33,329 bases of DNA from Pseudomonadota bacterium (GCA_021806605.1 JAJZQY010000014.1:1-33329); one strand, 5' to 3'; counted from the stretch's first letter, positions 6,441 to 15,591 are shown. Notes: generated from the sequence alone by a model not told the origin. A program made the numbers and translations.

Positions 6441-9400
6441 TTCTTATCGGAGCCCTTCGTCACGATGGGGTCGGTCCAGCTTCCCGTGACATTGTATTCG
6501 TAGGCGGCCAGACGGTCGAGCGGGTCCTGCAATACCTTGCCCACGACCCAGGTGGCGACCCCGACGACAGGCCCTCCCAGGAGCGAGCTTGCGACCGAGA
6601 AGCTGCCGCCGAGCTGCGGCCTTACGATGATCTTGAGGTCCTGGGTTTCCTTGTCGAGATCGATTTTGCCGCTCATGCCGACTTCTGCTGCGGGGCCTTC
6701 TATCCTGAGGTCGCTGGTGTAGGCGACGCCGTCAGATATTTTCAGGCTGCTCGATATGGTCTCGAAAGCGAAGCCCTGGCTGAATATGTCCCGGAAATCC
6801 AGCGTGATTCTGCGCGGGATTTCCTGAAGGCTCAATATGCCGAGCAGCTTGCCTATTCCGGGATCGATCTTGTTGAATTGCCCATGCTTTGCCTTCAGCT
6901 TGATGTTCCCGTCGAGGGTCGCATAATCGATGGACTGCGGACTTCCTGCCCAGGAGAGCGTCCCCTCCAGGCTTCCCTTGCCGCGCATGACGTTTTCAGG
7001 ATAGCCGAAGCGTGTCAGGAATTTGCCGATTCTGGAAACGTCGAGTTTGACGTTGACGTTCGTCCTGGGATGGATCGCCCATCCCTGCCACAATCCGTCT
7101 GCCGTCAGCGTGCTGTCCGGATTGCTGATGCGCAGCTTCTGTATCTTCCAGTCGCTGCCCTGCTGCAGGGCGACAAGTTCCAGATGCCCCATGGACTTGT
7201 TCTTCATCACGAAGCTGTCAGCCGTGATGTCGAGCGCGGGAAGATTCCGGTTGGCCACCTTTGCCAGTGCGGCTTTCGACTCGACCGCTTCCTTTTCCGG
7301 CGGCGTGTAAGGAATGACGAGTTTCTTGAGCTTCGCTGTCAGCTGCCCCTTTCCTTCGGGAAGCCACTCGATGGCCCCGTCGATGTCATCCCCTGAGAGC
7401 GTCGCCTGCCAGTTGCCTTCGTTCTGCTTTGCCGATACGCCGAGTTTTCCGAAATGCTTCCCGAGAAAGGTGAGGGCATCGATGTCGAGATCGACCCCTG
7501 CCAGGGAAACGGAACCTTTCCCTCCTCCGCTTTCGTCCAGGATGTCGCGCCACCTGTCCGCATCGAGCGATTTCAGCGAGCCGACAATCCATATTCCCGG
7601 CGTTTCGGGAAGTTCTGTGGGCAAACCCTCGTCGAAATAGATCGTGCCGCGATCGATTTGGCTTGACCCGTTTTTCGTTCCGCCGGCGAACTGCGCGGCC
7701 ACGATTTTTCCGTAGGAGAAGGTCGTGAGATTCCCATTGGGTGCGGGCGATTTCTTCTCCAGGCGTGTCGGGGTGATATCGGATGCATTCCTGGAAAAGG
7801 GATAGGGGAGATCAGAGGAGAGGCCCTGCAAGGTGGATTCGATCAGGATGTCGGTTTTTTTCTTGCTGGCTGAAATCGTGCCGTGCCAGGCAGCGCTGCC
7901 GCGAAAGTGGCGGGCGAAGGGATTCGCGATGTTGTCCGGGCTGATTCTGCCGGAAGCTGCGATTTTCAGGCTGCCGTCCCGATCGGTGGAGACGTTGATG
8001 ACGGCGGGGCCGCCGAGAATCACCGCACTGGCGTTTTTCGCGCTCAGCGCGGATTCGGAAAAATCCAGGCGCCCGTTGAGATGCGCCATGTCGGGCATTC
8101 CCGGTCCGGTGACCGTATCGTCCTGGAACTGATAGCTGCCGGACACCTTGGTGCGCTCGATCTTTTCGAGGGGAATGTCGAGGCTGATCTTCAGGTTGCC
8201 GTTTCCGGTCGAGCGCATCCCTTCCGTGAAGCCGCTGGTGTACTGCCTTACCGGAGACTGGTCGATGACTTTCAGGAATTCGTCGGTCGGGCCGGAGGCT
8301 TCGCCCTCGGCATGGAGAACGGGATTGCCGAGGTCGGGAATGATGGCCTGGCATGAAGTGAGGCTCGTGCCGAGGATGGCCCCCTGATGCGAGGTGATTT
8401 CCATTCTCGAGCCCTGAAACAGGATGTCGGCCGAGACTGAAGTCATTTCGGGCCATTCCGGCGCATAGCGCAGCGTGGCATTCTTGACCTTGAAGGCGGT
8501 CTGGAAGAGTCCGGCTTTGCCATTTGCAAAGGGGAAATTGTCGAGGCTTCCCTTGAGCCTCACCTTCACTTCGCCGGCTTCCCCTCCCAGGATCGCGTTC
8601 TTCACCCAATCCCTGGCATTGCCGGCGACGACAAGTGGCAGATAGCGCCAGACCTGGCTTGCATCGGCACGGGTCAATCTTCCCGTGATGTCGGCGTAAT
8701 TGTTCGCGCTGGCATAGGACCCGAATGCGTTTCCGGCCAGGCTGCCATTGGAAAAGGAGAGGTTGTCGAAGGTTACGGTTTGCCCCTGCTTGCCGTTCTG
8801 CCATTTCGCCTGTGCGATCAGCACGTCAAGGCTGATGGGCGCTTCGAAGAGTTTGGGAAGGACGAATTCGGGGTGGCGCGAGTCGAGGCTGAAACTGCCG
8901 CCGTTTTCATCCCCGTCGACATGGCCGCTGATCCCCTTGAACACATTTCCGGAAGCGGCAAAGCCGAGGTTCGAGAATCGCCCCTTGATGCTGTAATGGG
9001 CGGGCAATTGGCCGGGTTTTTCCATGGAGGGGGACTGCCACGGCAACAGGGGCGAGCCGCGCCCCTGCCCCTTCCATTTGACCTGGAGATCGCGCAGTTC
9101 GCCATGCGGAGCAAGCGATGCCAGCATCTGGCGGACCTTCGAAGGCATGGGAAAATACGCCGAAAGCCTTGAAAGCGTGTCGAATTCGAGAGAGTTGGCG
9201 CTGATTTCTCCTTCTTCGGAGCTGAAGCCGTGTGCCGGGACGGAGCGCAGCAGGAAGTCGGTGGGATGAATCGATTCTCCCGCGTCGGTTTCGAGGGCGA
9301 GTTGCTGCGTCCGGATTTCGTAGCCGCCGTCCATGCTCTTCCAGGCGATGCGTCCGTGCAATGTTCTCATGCCGAGTTCAGGCAGGCTGCTGCCCAGTTT

Positions 9401-10258
9401 CGCTTTGACTTTGGAAAGCCTCACGTCTGCGGTAAACGCTTCCGGCTTCTCCTGGGCGAAATCCAGCCAGACGCGCATTGCGCCGCTTCCCCCCAGAAGC
9501 TCCTTGGGAGAAGGGAGCCATTTTCCGAGTGTCGATGTGTCGGCATAATCTATCCTGGCATAAAGCTTGCCGCGCCAGGCATTGAGATCGCTCAGTGACT
9601 TGCCGAAAAGGTTTCCCCTGATGTCGATGGGGGAGGAAAGATCGGCAGGCGGCGTGGCATGCAGGCCGAACAGGTGATGCTGCCGGGAATTGACGAGCGC
9701 GAAATCCACCTGATTCAGCATCAGGGGAGGCGCCCCCATTTTTTCGTCTTCCCAGAGGATGAAGCCGTTCTTGATAAGCACCTGGCTCTGGTGCAGCAGC
9801 CAGTCGGAAACGCCGGAATTTGCCGGCCCCCGGTTGATGGGGATGCTTGCGACATAGATCGTGCCGCTCTTGTCGCGTCTGATGCCGAGCCTGGGCTGAT
9901 CGATTTCTATCGAGGCAAACCGCACTTCTCCGGTGAGAAAGGTCATCCATGACAGGTTGCTCACTATCTTGTCCAGAGTCAGAGCGGCCTGGCCGGATTT
10001 GTCGAATACCCTGACATTGTGCAATGTCAGGTGGGGATGAATGCCTGCCCAGTCTGCCTGGATGCTGCCGATGGCGATGCGTTCGCCGATGGCGGCTCCG
10101 ACGGTTTGTTCGATGTCGCTGCGGTAGGTTTCGATTTCCGGAAGCAGCCAGTAGCGCAATGCCAGAATCGCAGCTGCGATGACGAAGAAGGCTGCGATCG
10201 AGGATGCGACGATCAGGCGGACCGTCCAGCGGTGCGTCAGAATCAGAAGTTTCAGCAA
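6437..10258 (-). CDS. yhdP: YhdP family AsmA-like envelope protein (TIGR02099)
   Basis: A 1273-residue protein, very near the length of E. coli YhdP (1266). There is one N-terminal membrane anchor (residues ~12-36, VRLIVASSIAAFFVIAAAILA), followed by the diagnostic IGERIAIGSIQADWAGIHP and a long beta-strand-rich periplasmic body. The C-terminal AsmA-like region contains ATLDGNIKLKAKHGQF and a KIDLDKETQDLKIIVRPQLG segment. YhdP-class proteins span the periplasm and, with TamB and YdbH, carry phospholipids from inner to outer membrane. The start is TTG at 10258 (AGCAGG about eight bases upstream), which puts the first methionine just before LKLLILTHRW. It is the first gene of the yhdP > small protein > DAHP-synthase-like group and divergent from glnE. 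Confidence 0.92.
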   Translation of the reverse strand: MLKLLILTHRWTVRLIVASSIAAFFVIAAAILALRYWLLPEIETYRSDIEQTVGAAIGERIAIGSIQADWAGIHPHLTLHNVRVFDKSGQAALTLDKIVSNLSWMTFLTGEVRFASIEIDQPRLGIRRDKSGTIYVASIPINRGPANSGVSDWLLHQSQVLIKNGFILWEDEKMGAPPLMLNQVDFALVNSRQHHLFGLHATPPADLSSPIDIRGNLFGKSLSDLNAWRGKLYARIDYADTSTLGKWLPSPKELLGGSGAMRVWLDFAQEKPEAFTADVRLSKVKAKLGSSLPELGMRTLHGRIAWKSMDGGYEIRTQQLALETDAGESIHPTDFLLRSVPAHGFSSEEGEISANSLEFDTLSRLSAYFPMPSKVRQMLASLAPHGELRDLQVKWKGQGRGSPLLPWQSPSMEKPGQLPAHYSIKGRFSNLGFAASGNVFKGISGHVDGDENGGSFSLDSRHPEFVLPKLFEAPISLDVLIAQAKWQNGKQGQTVTFDNLSFSNGSLAGNAFGSYASANNYADITGRLTRADASQVWRYLPLVVAGNARDWVKNAILGGEAGEVKVRLKGSLDNFPFANGKAGLFQTAFKVKNATLRYAPEWPEMTSVSADILFQGSRMEITSHQGAILGTSLTSCQAIIPDLGNPVLHAEGEASGPTDEFLKVIDQSPVRQYTSGFTEGMRSTGNGNLKISLDIPLEKIERTKVSGSYQFQDDTVTGPGMPDMAHLNGRLDFSESALSAKNASAVILGGPAVINVSTDRDGSLKIAASGRISPDNIANPFARHFRGSAAWHGTISASKKKTDILIESTLQGLSSDLPYPFSRNASDITPTRLEKKSPAPNGNLTTFSYGKIVAAQFAGGTKNGSSQIDRGTIYFDEGLPTELPETPGIWIVGSLKSLDADRWRDILDESGGGKGSVSLAGVDLDIDALTFLGKHFGKLGVSAKQNEGNWQATLSGDDIDGAIEWLPEGKGQLTAKLKKLVIPYTPPEKEAVESKAALAKVANRNLPALDITADSFVMKNKSMGHLELVALQQGSDWKIQKLRISNPDSTLTADGLWQGWAIHPRTNVNVKLDVSRIGKFLTRFGYPENVMRGKGSLEGTLSWAGSPQSIDYATLDGNIKLKAKHGQFNKIDPGIGKLLGILSLQEIPRRITLDFRDIFSQGFAFETISSSLKISDGVAYTSDLRIEGPAAEVGMSGKIDLDKETQDLKIIVRPQLGGSFSVASSLLGGPVVGVATWVVGKVLQDPLDRLAAYEYNVTGSWTDPIVTKGSDKK

Positions 10259-10346
10259 AAGAAGAACCTGCTATGGATGCAGTCGTGAAATGGATTCATA
10301 ACAGTTTGTTCGATGGGCGATCGTGACATAAGTTCAACCCGCCAGC

Positions 10347-10376
10347 TTGAACCCCGTGCCGAGAAGCGGATACACT
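10347..10376 (+). promoter_or_regulatory. Putative sigma-70 promoter for glnE
   Basis: TTGAAC (10347-10352) and TACACT (10371-10376) are separated by 18 bases. Transcription would begin near 10383, leaving a leader of about 26 nt before ATG 10409. A mirror copy GTTCAA at 10332-10337 pairs with the -35 to form a six-base dyad with a nine-base spacer, which might be an operator half-site pair. Confidence 0.5.
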
Positions 10377-10408
10377 GGATTTTAGCCTTTTATTGGATGA
10401 ATGGATAC

Positions 10409-13048
10409 ATGCCGGAAAAAGCAGCAATCCTGATTGATGCCGAAAAGCACAGCCGCTATGTTGCAAGGCTCGCTCCGCAGTGGAAGCTTGACTGCATCCT
10501 CGACAGGCCCTTTCGCAGGGAGGAAATGCAGTCCTTCCTGGAAGCACGGAAGGCTCGGGACGAGGCCGAACTCAATCGCAGCCTGAGGGAATTGAGAAAG
10601 AAAGTCATGCTGAGCCTCATCTGCCGGGACCTTTCGGGCCTTGCCGACATGCGGGAAGTCGTCGTAGCCATGTCGGATCTTGCCGAGGTCACGATCGGGC
10701 ATGCCCTCGCCCTGCACGATCAATGGATGCGGGAGCTGTTCGGGGTGCCGGTCGGTGAAATCAGCGGTACGCCCCAGATTCTGCACGTCGTTGCCATGGG
10801 CAAGCTCGGCGGTGAGGAGCTCAATGTTTCCTCGGACATCGACCTGATTTTCGTCTATCCGGAAGACGGGCAAACATCGCGTTCCCTGAGTTGCCGCGAA
10901 TATTTCGCGAGGCTCGGCCGCAAGCTCATTTCAAGCCTGAACGAGCTGACCCAGGACGGTTTCGTGTTCAGGGTCGACATGCGCCTGCGGCCTTATGGAG
11001 AAAGCGGCGCGCTGGTTGCGAGCTTTTCCATGCTGGAAGATTATTTCCTGACGCAGGGAAGGGAGTGGGAGCGCTATGCCTGGATCAAGGCCAGGGCGGT
11101 TACTGGGGATCGCATCGAAGACCTGATGAAAATCGTCCGCCCTTTCGTGTACAGGAAGTATCTCGATTTCGGCGCTATCGGCTCCATGCGCGAACTGCAC
11201 GACCAGATCAGGCAGCAGGTCAGAAAACGCGAAATGAGCGACAACATCAAGCTGGGCCCGGGGGGCATCAGGGAAATCGAATTCATCGCGCAGGTCTTCC
11301 AGCTGATCAGGGGCGGGCGCGACAGCGAGCTTCAGGCTCGTCCCACCCTGAAAGTGCTCGAACTGCTGGCAGAAAAGCACATGCTTCCGGAAGCGGCTGC
11401 GAACGATCTGGAAAATGCCTATGTTTTCCTGCGCAATCTGGAGCACAGGCTGCAATATCTGGACGACGCGCAGACGCAGACGATCCCGGAAAACCCGGAC
11501 GACCGGACCCTGGTCGCGCAGGCGATGGGGTTTGCCGATTACCCGGCTTTCCTGATTACGCTCGATGCGCACAGGATGCGGGTGCAGTTCCAGTTCGAGG
11601 AGATATTCTCCGAACCAGGGCAGGAGTCTTATCAGACATGGGGCGCGGGCGAGCAGGAAGCGAGAGAGAAGCTTGCAGGACTGGGCTACGTCAGACCTGA
11701 AGAAATGCTCGGGCTCCTGCAGGGAATCCGGGAAGGCAGCCGCTACAGGCATCTTCCCTCGGCCAGCCAGAAGCGCGTCGACGAACTGATACCCCTGATG
11801 GTGAAGGCCGCTGCCGCTCAGCTCGACCCGGACCAGACTCTGAGAAGGACGCTCGATCTGCTGGAAGCGATCAGCAGCCGATCTTCCTACCTCGCCCTGC
11901 TCAAGGAATACCCGCATACGCTGGGGCAGGTTGCCGGACTGGCGAGCGCGAGCCCCTGGGCAAGCGATTACCTGCGCCAGCACCCGGTGCTGCTCGACGA
12001 ACTGCTCGACACCCGGACGCTTCACAGCCCGCTGGACTGGGAAGGGTTGGAGAAAACCCTCGGTTTCAAGCTGGATAAGGCCGAAGGGGATACCGAAGCG
12101 CAGATGGGGATATTGCGCGACGTCCATCATTCTGCGCTCTTCCAGCTGCTCGTGAAGGACCTCAACGGGCTCTTGAGGCTCGAGATACTGAGCGACCACC
12201 TGAGCCATCTGGCCGACCTGATCCTGGAAAAGGTGCTCGAATCCTGTTGGAAGGGTTTGAAGGGACGCCATCGGGATCAGCACCGGTTCGCCATTATCGG
12301 CTACGGCAAGCTCGGCGGAAAAGAACTCGGCTATGCGTCCGACCTGGACATCGTTTTCCTGTACGATGACGACCACCCGAATGCACAGGAAATCTACGCG
12401 AGGCTCGCGCAGCGCATCAATACCTGGCTCACCAGCAGCACGCCGTCGGGCGTGCTTTACGAAACCGATCTGAGGTTGAGGCCGAACGGCGCGAGCGGCC
12501 TTCTGGTGAGTTCGGTCGCCGCTTTCAGGCGCTACCAGATGAGCGATGCCTGGGTATGGGAACATCAGGCGTTGACCCGGGGGCGGCATGTCGCCGGAAA
12601 TGCGCAGGTGGGAGGCGAGTTCGAGGAGATCAGGATCGGCGTGCTGATGCTAGAGCGAGACATGCCGAGCCTGAGAAGCGAAATCCTGTCCATGCGACAG
12701 AAAATGCTCGAAGGACATCCGAATCGCACCGGTCTTTTCGACATCAAGCACGACAGGGGTGGCATCGTCGACGTCGAGTTCGCCGTGCAGTTCCTGGTGC
12801 TCGCCCATGCGCACGATTACCCGGAGCTCACCGGCAATGTCGGCAATATCGCCCTGCTCGGCAGGCTGGGCGAAATCGGGCTGATCCCGGCGAAAATCGC
12901 ATCGGGCGCGCAGGATGCCTATCGCGAATTCAGGCGGATCCAGCACAGGCTGAGGCTTGCCGGGGAAGCCTATGCGCGCATCGAAAGAAGTCGGGTCGGG
13001 AAGGAGATTGAGGCTGTTTTTCGCCTTTGGGAAACGGTGTTCGACTAG
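10409..13048 (+). CDS. glnE: Bifunctional glutamine synthetase adenylyltransferase/deadenylase
   Basis: Controls glutamine synthetase by attaching or removing AMP in response to PII and glutamine. From ATG 10409 the protein is 879 residues, somewhat shorter than the 946 of E. coli. Both nucleotidyltransferase domains are intact: the N-terminal adenylyl-removing domain with AMGKLGGEELNVSSDIDLIF (~130-148) and the C-terminal adenylyltransferase domain with GYGKLGGKELGYASDLDIVF (~631-650). The frame extends upstream to 10313, but that would place the start ahead of the apparent promoter, so MPEKAAIL is preferred; an in-frame ATG at 10397 is the alternative. The gene stands alone, divergent from yhdP, and an AT-rich islet follows it. 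Confidence 0.94.
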   Translation: MPEKAAILIDAEKHSRYVARLAPQWKLDCILDRPFRREEMQSFLEARKARDEAELNRSLRELRKKVMLSLICRDLSGLADMREVVVAMSDLAEVTIGHALALHDQWMRELFGVPVGEISGTPQILHVVAMGKLGGEELNVSSDIDLIFVYPEDGQTSRSLSCREYFARLGRKLISSLNELTQDGFVFRVDMRLRPYGESGALVASFSMLEDYFLTQGREWERYAWIKARAVTGDRIEDLMKIVRPFVYRKYLDFGAIGSMRELHDQIRQQVRKREMSDNIKLGPGGIREIEFIAQVFQLIRGGRDSELQARPTLKVLELLAEKHMLPEAAANDLENAYVFLRNLEHRLQYLDDAQTQTIPENPDDRTLVAQAMGFADYPAFLITLDAHRMRVQFQFEEIFSEPGQESYQTWGAGEQEAREKLAGLGYVRPEEMLGLLQGIREGSRYRHLPSASQKRVDELIPLMVKAAAAQLDPDQTLRRTLDLLEAISSRSSYLALLKEYPHTLGQVAGLASASPWASDYLRQHPVLLDELLDTRTLHSPLDWEGLEKTLGFKLDKAEGDTEAQMGILRDVHHSALFQLLVKDLNGLLRLEILSDHLSHLADLILEKVLESCWKGLKGRHRDQHRFAIIGYGKLGGKELGYASDLDIVFLYDDDHPNAQEIYARLAQRINTWLTSSTPSGVLYETDLRLRPNGASGLLVSSVAAFRRYQMSDAWVWEHQALTRGRHVAGNAQVGGEFEEIRIGVLMLERDMPSLRSEILSMRQKMLEGHPNRTGLFDIKHDRGGIVDVEFAVQFLVLAHAHDYPELTGNVGNIALLGRLGEIGLIPAKIASGAQDAYREFRRIQHRLRLAGEAYARIERSRVGKEIEAVFRLWETVFD

Positions 13049-13149
13049 GGCGGCGGTTGAATATCGTTTATATCTGGCCCATTATTCGAAAAACAGAATT
13101 GGCTATAACATATTGTTTTTTTATGTCTCAATTTGTTGCAGGGATAGCT

Positions 13150-13266
13150 ATGAGTACAAAAATGCCACAGGAACTTCGACAATCTGGTTTAACATTCCGC
13201 TCCTTAGCGTTATATTGGCACTCATTAACTTCAAATGACTCCATCTATTGGAACTCAGCAGTATGA
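13150..13266 (+). CDS. Possible 38-residue leader ORF, coupled to the next gene
   Basis: Short frame starting ATG 13150 with AGGGA at 13140-13144 and a five-base spacer, a better ribosome site than most genes here. It encodes MSTKMPQELRQSGLTFRSL and about 19 further mostly polar residues, ending ...DSIYWNSAV. Its TGA overlaps the ATG of the following membrane-protein gene (ATGA at 13263-13266), the usual sign of translational coupling. It may be a leader peptide, a true micro-protein, or the remains of a truncated gene. No homologue is recalled. Confidence 0.4.
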   Translation: MSTKMPQELRQSGLTFRSLALYWHSLTSNDSIYWNSAV

Positions 13267-13520
13267 GCGCATGGCTATCTGGTATCGGTATTGTTCTAGT
13301 TCTTGTCGGCGCGTGGTTTGTTGCCTTCGAAGTGGTTGCGAAATTTGAAGGAGAAACCCATGGCGGGATTACTTCAATGGGAGGCATTACAAAGATACGG
13401 AAGTTAGGTACCTATCTCAAATGGGAAAGGAAACGGAACATAGCTATGTGGGCAGGATTGGCCTTCATTACAGTTGGAAGCATTTTGCAACTCATTGGAG
13501 TTGTTGTTCAGGGGTGTTGA
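13263..13520 (+). CDS. Small two-helix membrane protein of unknown function
   Basis: An 85-residue protein starting at ATG 13263, overlapping the stop of the upstream mini-ORF. It has two hydrophobic helices, SGIGIVLVLVGAWFVAFEVV (~6-25) and MWAGLAFITVGSILQLIGVV (~62-81). They flank a polar loop containing GITSMGGITKIRKL and the basic stretch KWERKRN. The N-terminal helix followed by a conserved-looking VVAKFEG resembles small membrane proteins often seen in accessory DNA, but no family can be named. Codon use is AT-richer than in its neighbours, consistent with the islet around it. Confidence 0.6.
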   Translation: MSAWLSGIGIVLVLVGAWFVAFEVVAKFEGETHGGITSMGGITKIRKLGTYLKWERKRNIAMWAGLAFITVGSILQLIGVVVQGC

Positions 13521-13621
13521 AAATGGAAACTTGGTTCCATTCGGAAATAAAATTAAGGCCAACTCAAATTTGTTCTGGTTAACTATGAGGTGTATGGCAT
13601 AAGTATTGTGAGGGAATCAAA

Positions 13622-14164
13622 TTGAGATTGAGCAAGATTGCCACGAGAACCGGGGACGGGGGCGAGACCGGGCTGGGGGACGGATCCAGGGTGGACAAGG
13701 ACAGCCTGCGTATCGCCGCCATCGGGGATGTGGATGAACTCAACAGCTCGATCGGCCTCGTGCTCTCGGAGCATTTGCCCGATGACCAGAAGGCGCCGCT
13801 TCTTGCCATCCAGCACGATCTCTTCGAGCTCGGAGCCGAGCTTTGCCTGCCGGGGCAGTCCAGAATCGGAGCAGATCATGTTTCGAGGATCGACGAGAAT
13901 CTCGAGAAGACGAATGCCGGCCTTCCCCCCCTCAGGGAATTCATTCTTCCCGGGGGGGCGAGATCGGCAGCGCTCTGCCATCTGGCGAGGACGGTCTGCA
14001 GACGGGCGGAGCGTTCGCTGGTTGCGCTCTCCAGGACAGAGCAGGTCGGACCCGAAAGCCTCAAGTACCTCAATCGCCTTTCGGATTTGCTGTTCGTGCT
14101 CGCCCGTCTGCTCAACAAGGAAAGCGGCGGCGGAGACGTGCTGTGGCAGCCTTCAGGGCCCTAG
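13622..14164 (+). CDS. Cob(I)yrinic acid a,c-diamide adenosyltransferase, PduO type
   Basis: Transfers the adenosyl group of ATP to cob(I)alamin, making coenzyme B12, in the cytoplasm as a homotrimer. The 180 residues open with the PduO-type ATP-binding motif TRTGDGGETGLGDG (~8-21), followed by RIAAIGDVDELNSSIG (~30-45). The protein ends with the helical motifs CRRAERSLVAL and LKYLNRLSDLLFVLAR, where family members bind ATP and the corrin. The start is TTG 13622 with GAGGGA about six bases upstream. The gene meets the leftward membrane gene so tightly that both stop codons share the palindrome CTAG (14161-14164). Family and reaction are secure; whether the cell makes or only salvages cobalamin is not shown here. 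Confidence 0.93.
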   Translation: MRLSKIATRTGDGGETGLGDGSRVDKDSLRIAAIGDVDELNSSIGLVLSEHLPDDQKAPLLAIQHDLFELGAELCLPGQSRIGADHVSRIDENLEKTNAGLPPLREFILPGGARSAALCHLARTVCRRAERSLVALSRTEQVGPESLKYLNRLSDLLFVLARLLNKESGGGDVLWQPSGP

Positions 14165-14979
14165 TATTCCTGGGCAAGGTAGGACCTGATTGCGATTGCC
14201 GATGCGATGACCACCGGAACCAGGGCGAGGGCTCCGCAGATGACCATTTCCAGACTTTTCCTGTTGCGGCTCAGATGCTTTCCCAGGAGATCGGCGGGGA
14301 TGGCGCATAGCAGCAGCAGGCTGGGGATGAAGGCGGTTTCCGCATAGGCATGGCCGATCAGCATCAGGCCGGCCAGGATCGTCACGGCGACAGCCGTTCC
14401 GGCATGCCCCAGGGGAATGCGCGATTTCGGGAAATTGAAGGCGAGTTGCCAGCCCAGAACCGCTGCAAGAACCCCGCCCAGCTGTCCGAGCATGGTGCTG
14501 CCCGTGGTCGCGCTGACGATTGCATTGCCTGCGGCGACGGGAAAAAGGACAGGCCCGTTCCTTCCGTCCAGGGCGATCCAGAGTCCGAACCAGAGCAGGG
14601 AGGACAGTGCGAGTTGCAGTGCAGGAAATCCCGTCTTGAAGAGGGGGAGCAGAATCAGTGCGCTTCCTGCGATCGACAAGGCTCCCTGCAGGGCAATCCT
14701 GATCTTAGGGGAGAAGCCAGCCAGGTCGTCGAATGAAAAGATCAGGATATTCACTGCCAGCAAAGCGGGAAGCCAGCCCTGCGGCTCGATCGGGGGAAAT
14801 GCAAAAGTCCCGTAGATGAGCGTGTATCCGACCAGAAAGCCCGCTCCCGTCGCGATCGCACTGACGACAGGTCTGAAGCGCGCATCGCGCAGCAAAAGGC
14901 CCAACAGCATTGCGGCAAGGGCCGCCGCCGATGGCCAGAGGATCGTCTCCCTGGCCATCGAAAGGAGCATCGGAGCCAT
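14161..14979 (-). CDS. Polytopic membrane protein of unknown function
   Basis: A 272-residue, strongly hydrophobic protein with about eight or nine membrane segments, for example TILWPSAAALAAMLLGLLL, VVSAIATGAGFLVGYTLIYG and VTILAGLMLIGHAYA, ending in a helix near ALVPVVIASAIAI. Few charged residues sit inside the helices. No transporter signature was recognised. The ATG at 14979 comes two bases after the YceI stop, so it is probably translated from the same mRNA as CDGSH and YceI; in-frame ATGs at 14970 and 14958 are alternative starts. Its association with a YceI/CDGSH pair could point to envelope or lipid/quinone-related work, but that is inference. Confidence 0.75.
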   Translation of the reverse strand: MAPMLLSMARETILWPSAAALAAMLLGLLLRDARFRPVVSAIATGAGFLVGYTLIYGTFAFPPIEPQGWLPALLAVNILIFSFDDLAGFSPKIRIALQGALSIAGSALILLPLFKTGFPALQLALSSLLWFGLWIALDGRNGPVLFPVAAGNAIVSATTGSTMLGQLGGVLAAVLGWQLAFNFPKSRIPLGHAGTAVAVTILAGLMLIGHAYAETAFIPSLLLLCAIPADLLGKHLSRNRKSLEMVICGALALVPVVIASAIAIRSYLAQEY

Positions 14980-14981
14980 TT

Positions 14982-15581
14982 TTACTGCCGTTTTCCCTCG
15001 ATGTTGAGCTGCACCTCAATGGCGTCCGAGATGCCGTTCAGCATGTAGTTCATGCCAAAATCGCTGCGGCGAATAGTGGTTTTCGCCACATAGCCAGAGC
15101 GATATCCTCCCCATGGGTCGGGTCCTGCGCCGACATGCCTCAGGCTGAACGTGACGGGTCTGGTCACGCCGTGCAGGGTCAGGTTGCCGGTCAGCGTACC
15201 CTCATTGGCGTTTTTCATCTTCACGCCGGTCGAGGTGAAGGTCATGGTCGGGAACTGCTTGGCATTGAAAAAATCCGGCCCCAGCAGATCCTTGTTGCGC
15301 TTGTCGAAATTGGTATCCAGGCTGTCTATGGGCACTTCCACCGAAACCTTGTCGGCTTCCTGATGCGCGGCATCCACGGTGAATGAACCGGATATGGCGT
15401 CGAACCGCCCAGGAAATTCGCTCACGCCCATGTGCCCTACCCAGAACTGGACCATGGAGTGCGTCGGATCGATCTTGTAGGTGCCGGCAGGGCTAGAATT
15501 CTGCACCTGGTAGGCATCGGCCAGGACAATGCCGCTCTGAAGTGCCAGTGCCGCAGCAAGCGTTGCAATCGCTTTGTTCAT
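14982..15581 (-). CDS. YceI-family periplasmic lipid-binding protein
   Basis: A 199-residue exported protein with a signal peptide (MNKAIATLAAALALQSGIVLADA) and one YceI-like domain. Family signatures are TYKIDPTHSMVQFWVGHMG (~34-52), a VDAAHQEADKVSVEVP segment, FFNAKQFPTMTFTST (~104-118) and LTLHGVTRPVTF (~136-147). YceI proteins form a lipocalin-like beta-barrel that binds polyisoprenoids or other amphiphiles in the periplasm. AAGGGG with a six-base spacer precedes ATG 15581 and overlaps the stop of the CDGSH gene. It is the middle gene of CDGSH > YceI > membrane protein. Confidence 0.92.
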   Translation of the reverse strand: MNKAIATLAAALALQSGIVLADAYQVQNSSPAGTYKIDPTHSMVQFWVGHMGVSEFPGRFDAISGSFTVDAAHQEADKVSVEVPIDSLDTNFDKRNKDLLGPDFFNAKQFPTMTFTSTGVKMKNANEGTLTGNLTLHGVTRPVTFSLRHVGAGPDPWGGYRSGYVAKTTIRRSDFGMNYMLNGISDAIEVQLNIEGKRQ

Positions 15582-15591
15582 GCTTTTCCCC

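Larger units (their letters stand above)
13049..13621 (+). other. AT-rich islet between glnE and the cobalamin adenosyltransferase gene
   Basis: Base composition falls sharply here: for example 13081-13140 is dominated by A and T, while both flanks are GC-rich. The islet holds two small overlapping ORFs and ends at the Shine-Dalgarno of the next gene. Imperfect direct copies of TCTGGTTTAAC (13183-13193) and TCTGGTTAAC (13574-13583) lie within it. No transposase, integrase or convincing attC site was seen. A TTGAAT-17-CATTAT promoter-like pair lies at 13057-13085. Horizontal acquisition is inferred from composition only. Confidence 0.5.

Noticed and set aside
10931..12589. 552-codon open frame on the minus strand opposite glnE
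   Set aside because: It runs antisense to the well supported GlnE domains, and its translation shows no family motif; it reflects GC-rich codon bias of the glnE strand.
13089..13121. Terminator after glnE (A-run, spacer, T-run)
   Set aside because: The potential stem is only seven A-T pairs with a loop of about 18 bases, too unstable to call.
13183..13217. attC-like recombination site (GTTTAAC followed by TTAGCGTTATA)
   Set aside because: One side fits the RYYYAAC core, but the partner GTTATAT does not fit GTTRRRY and the spacing is far too short for a folded attC.
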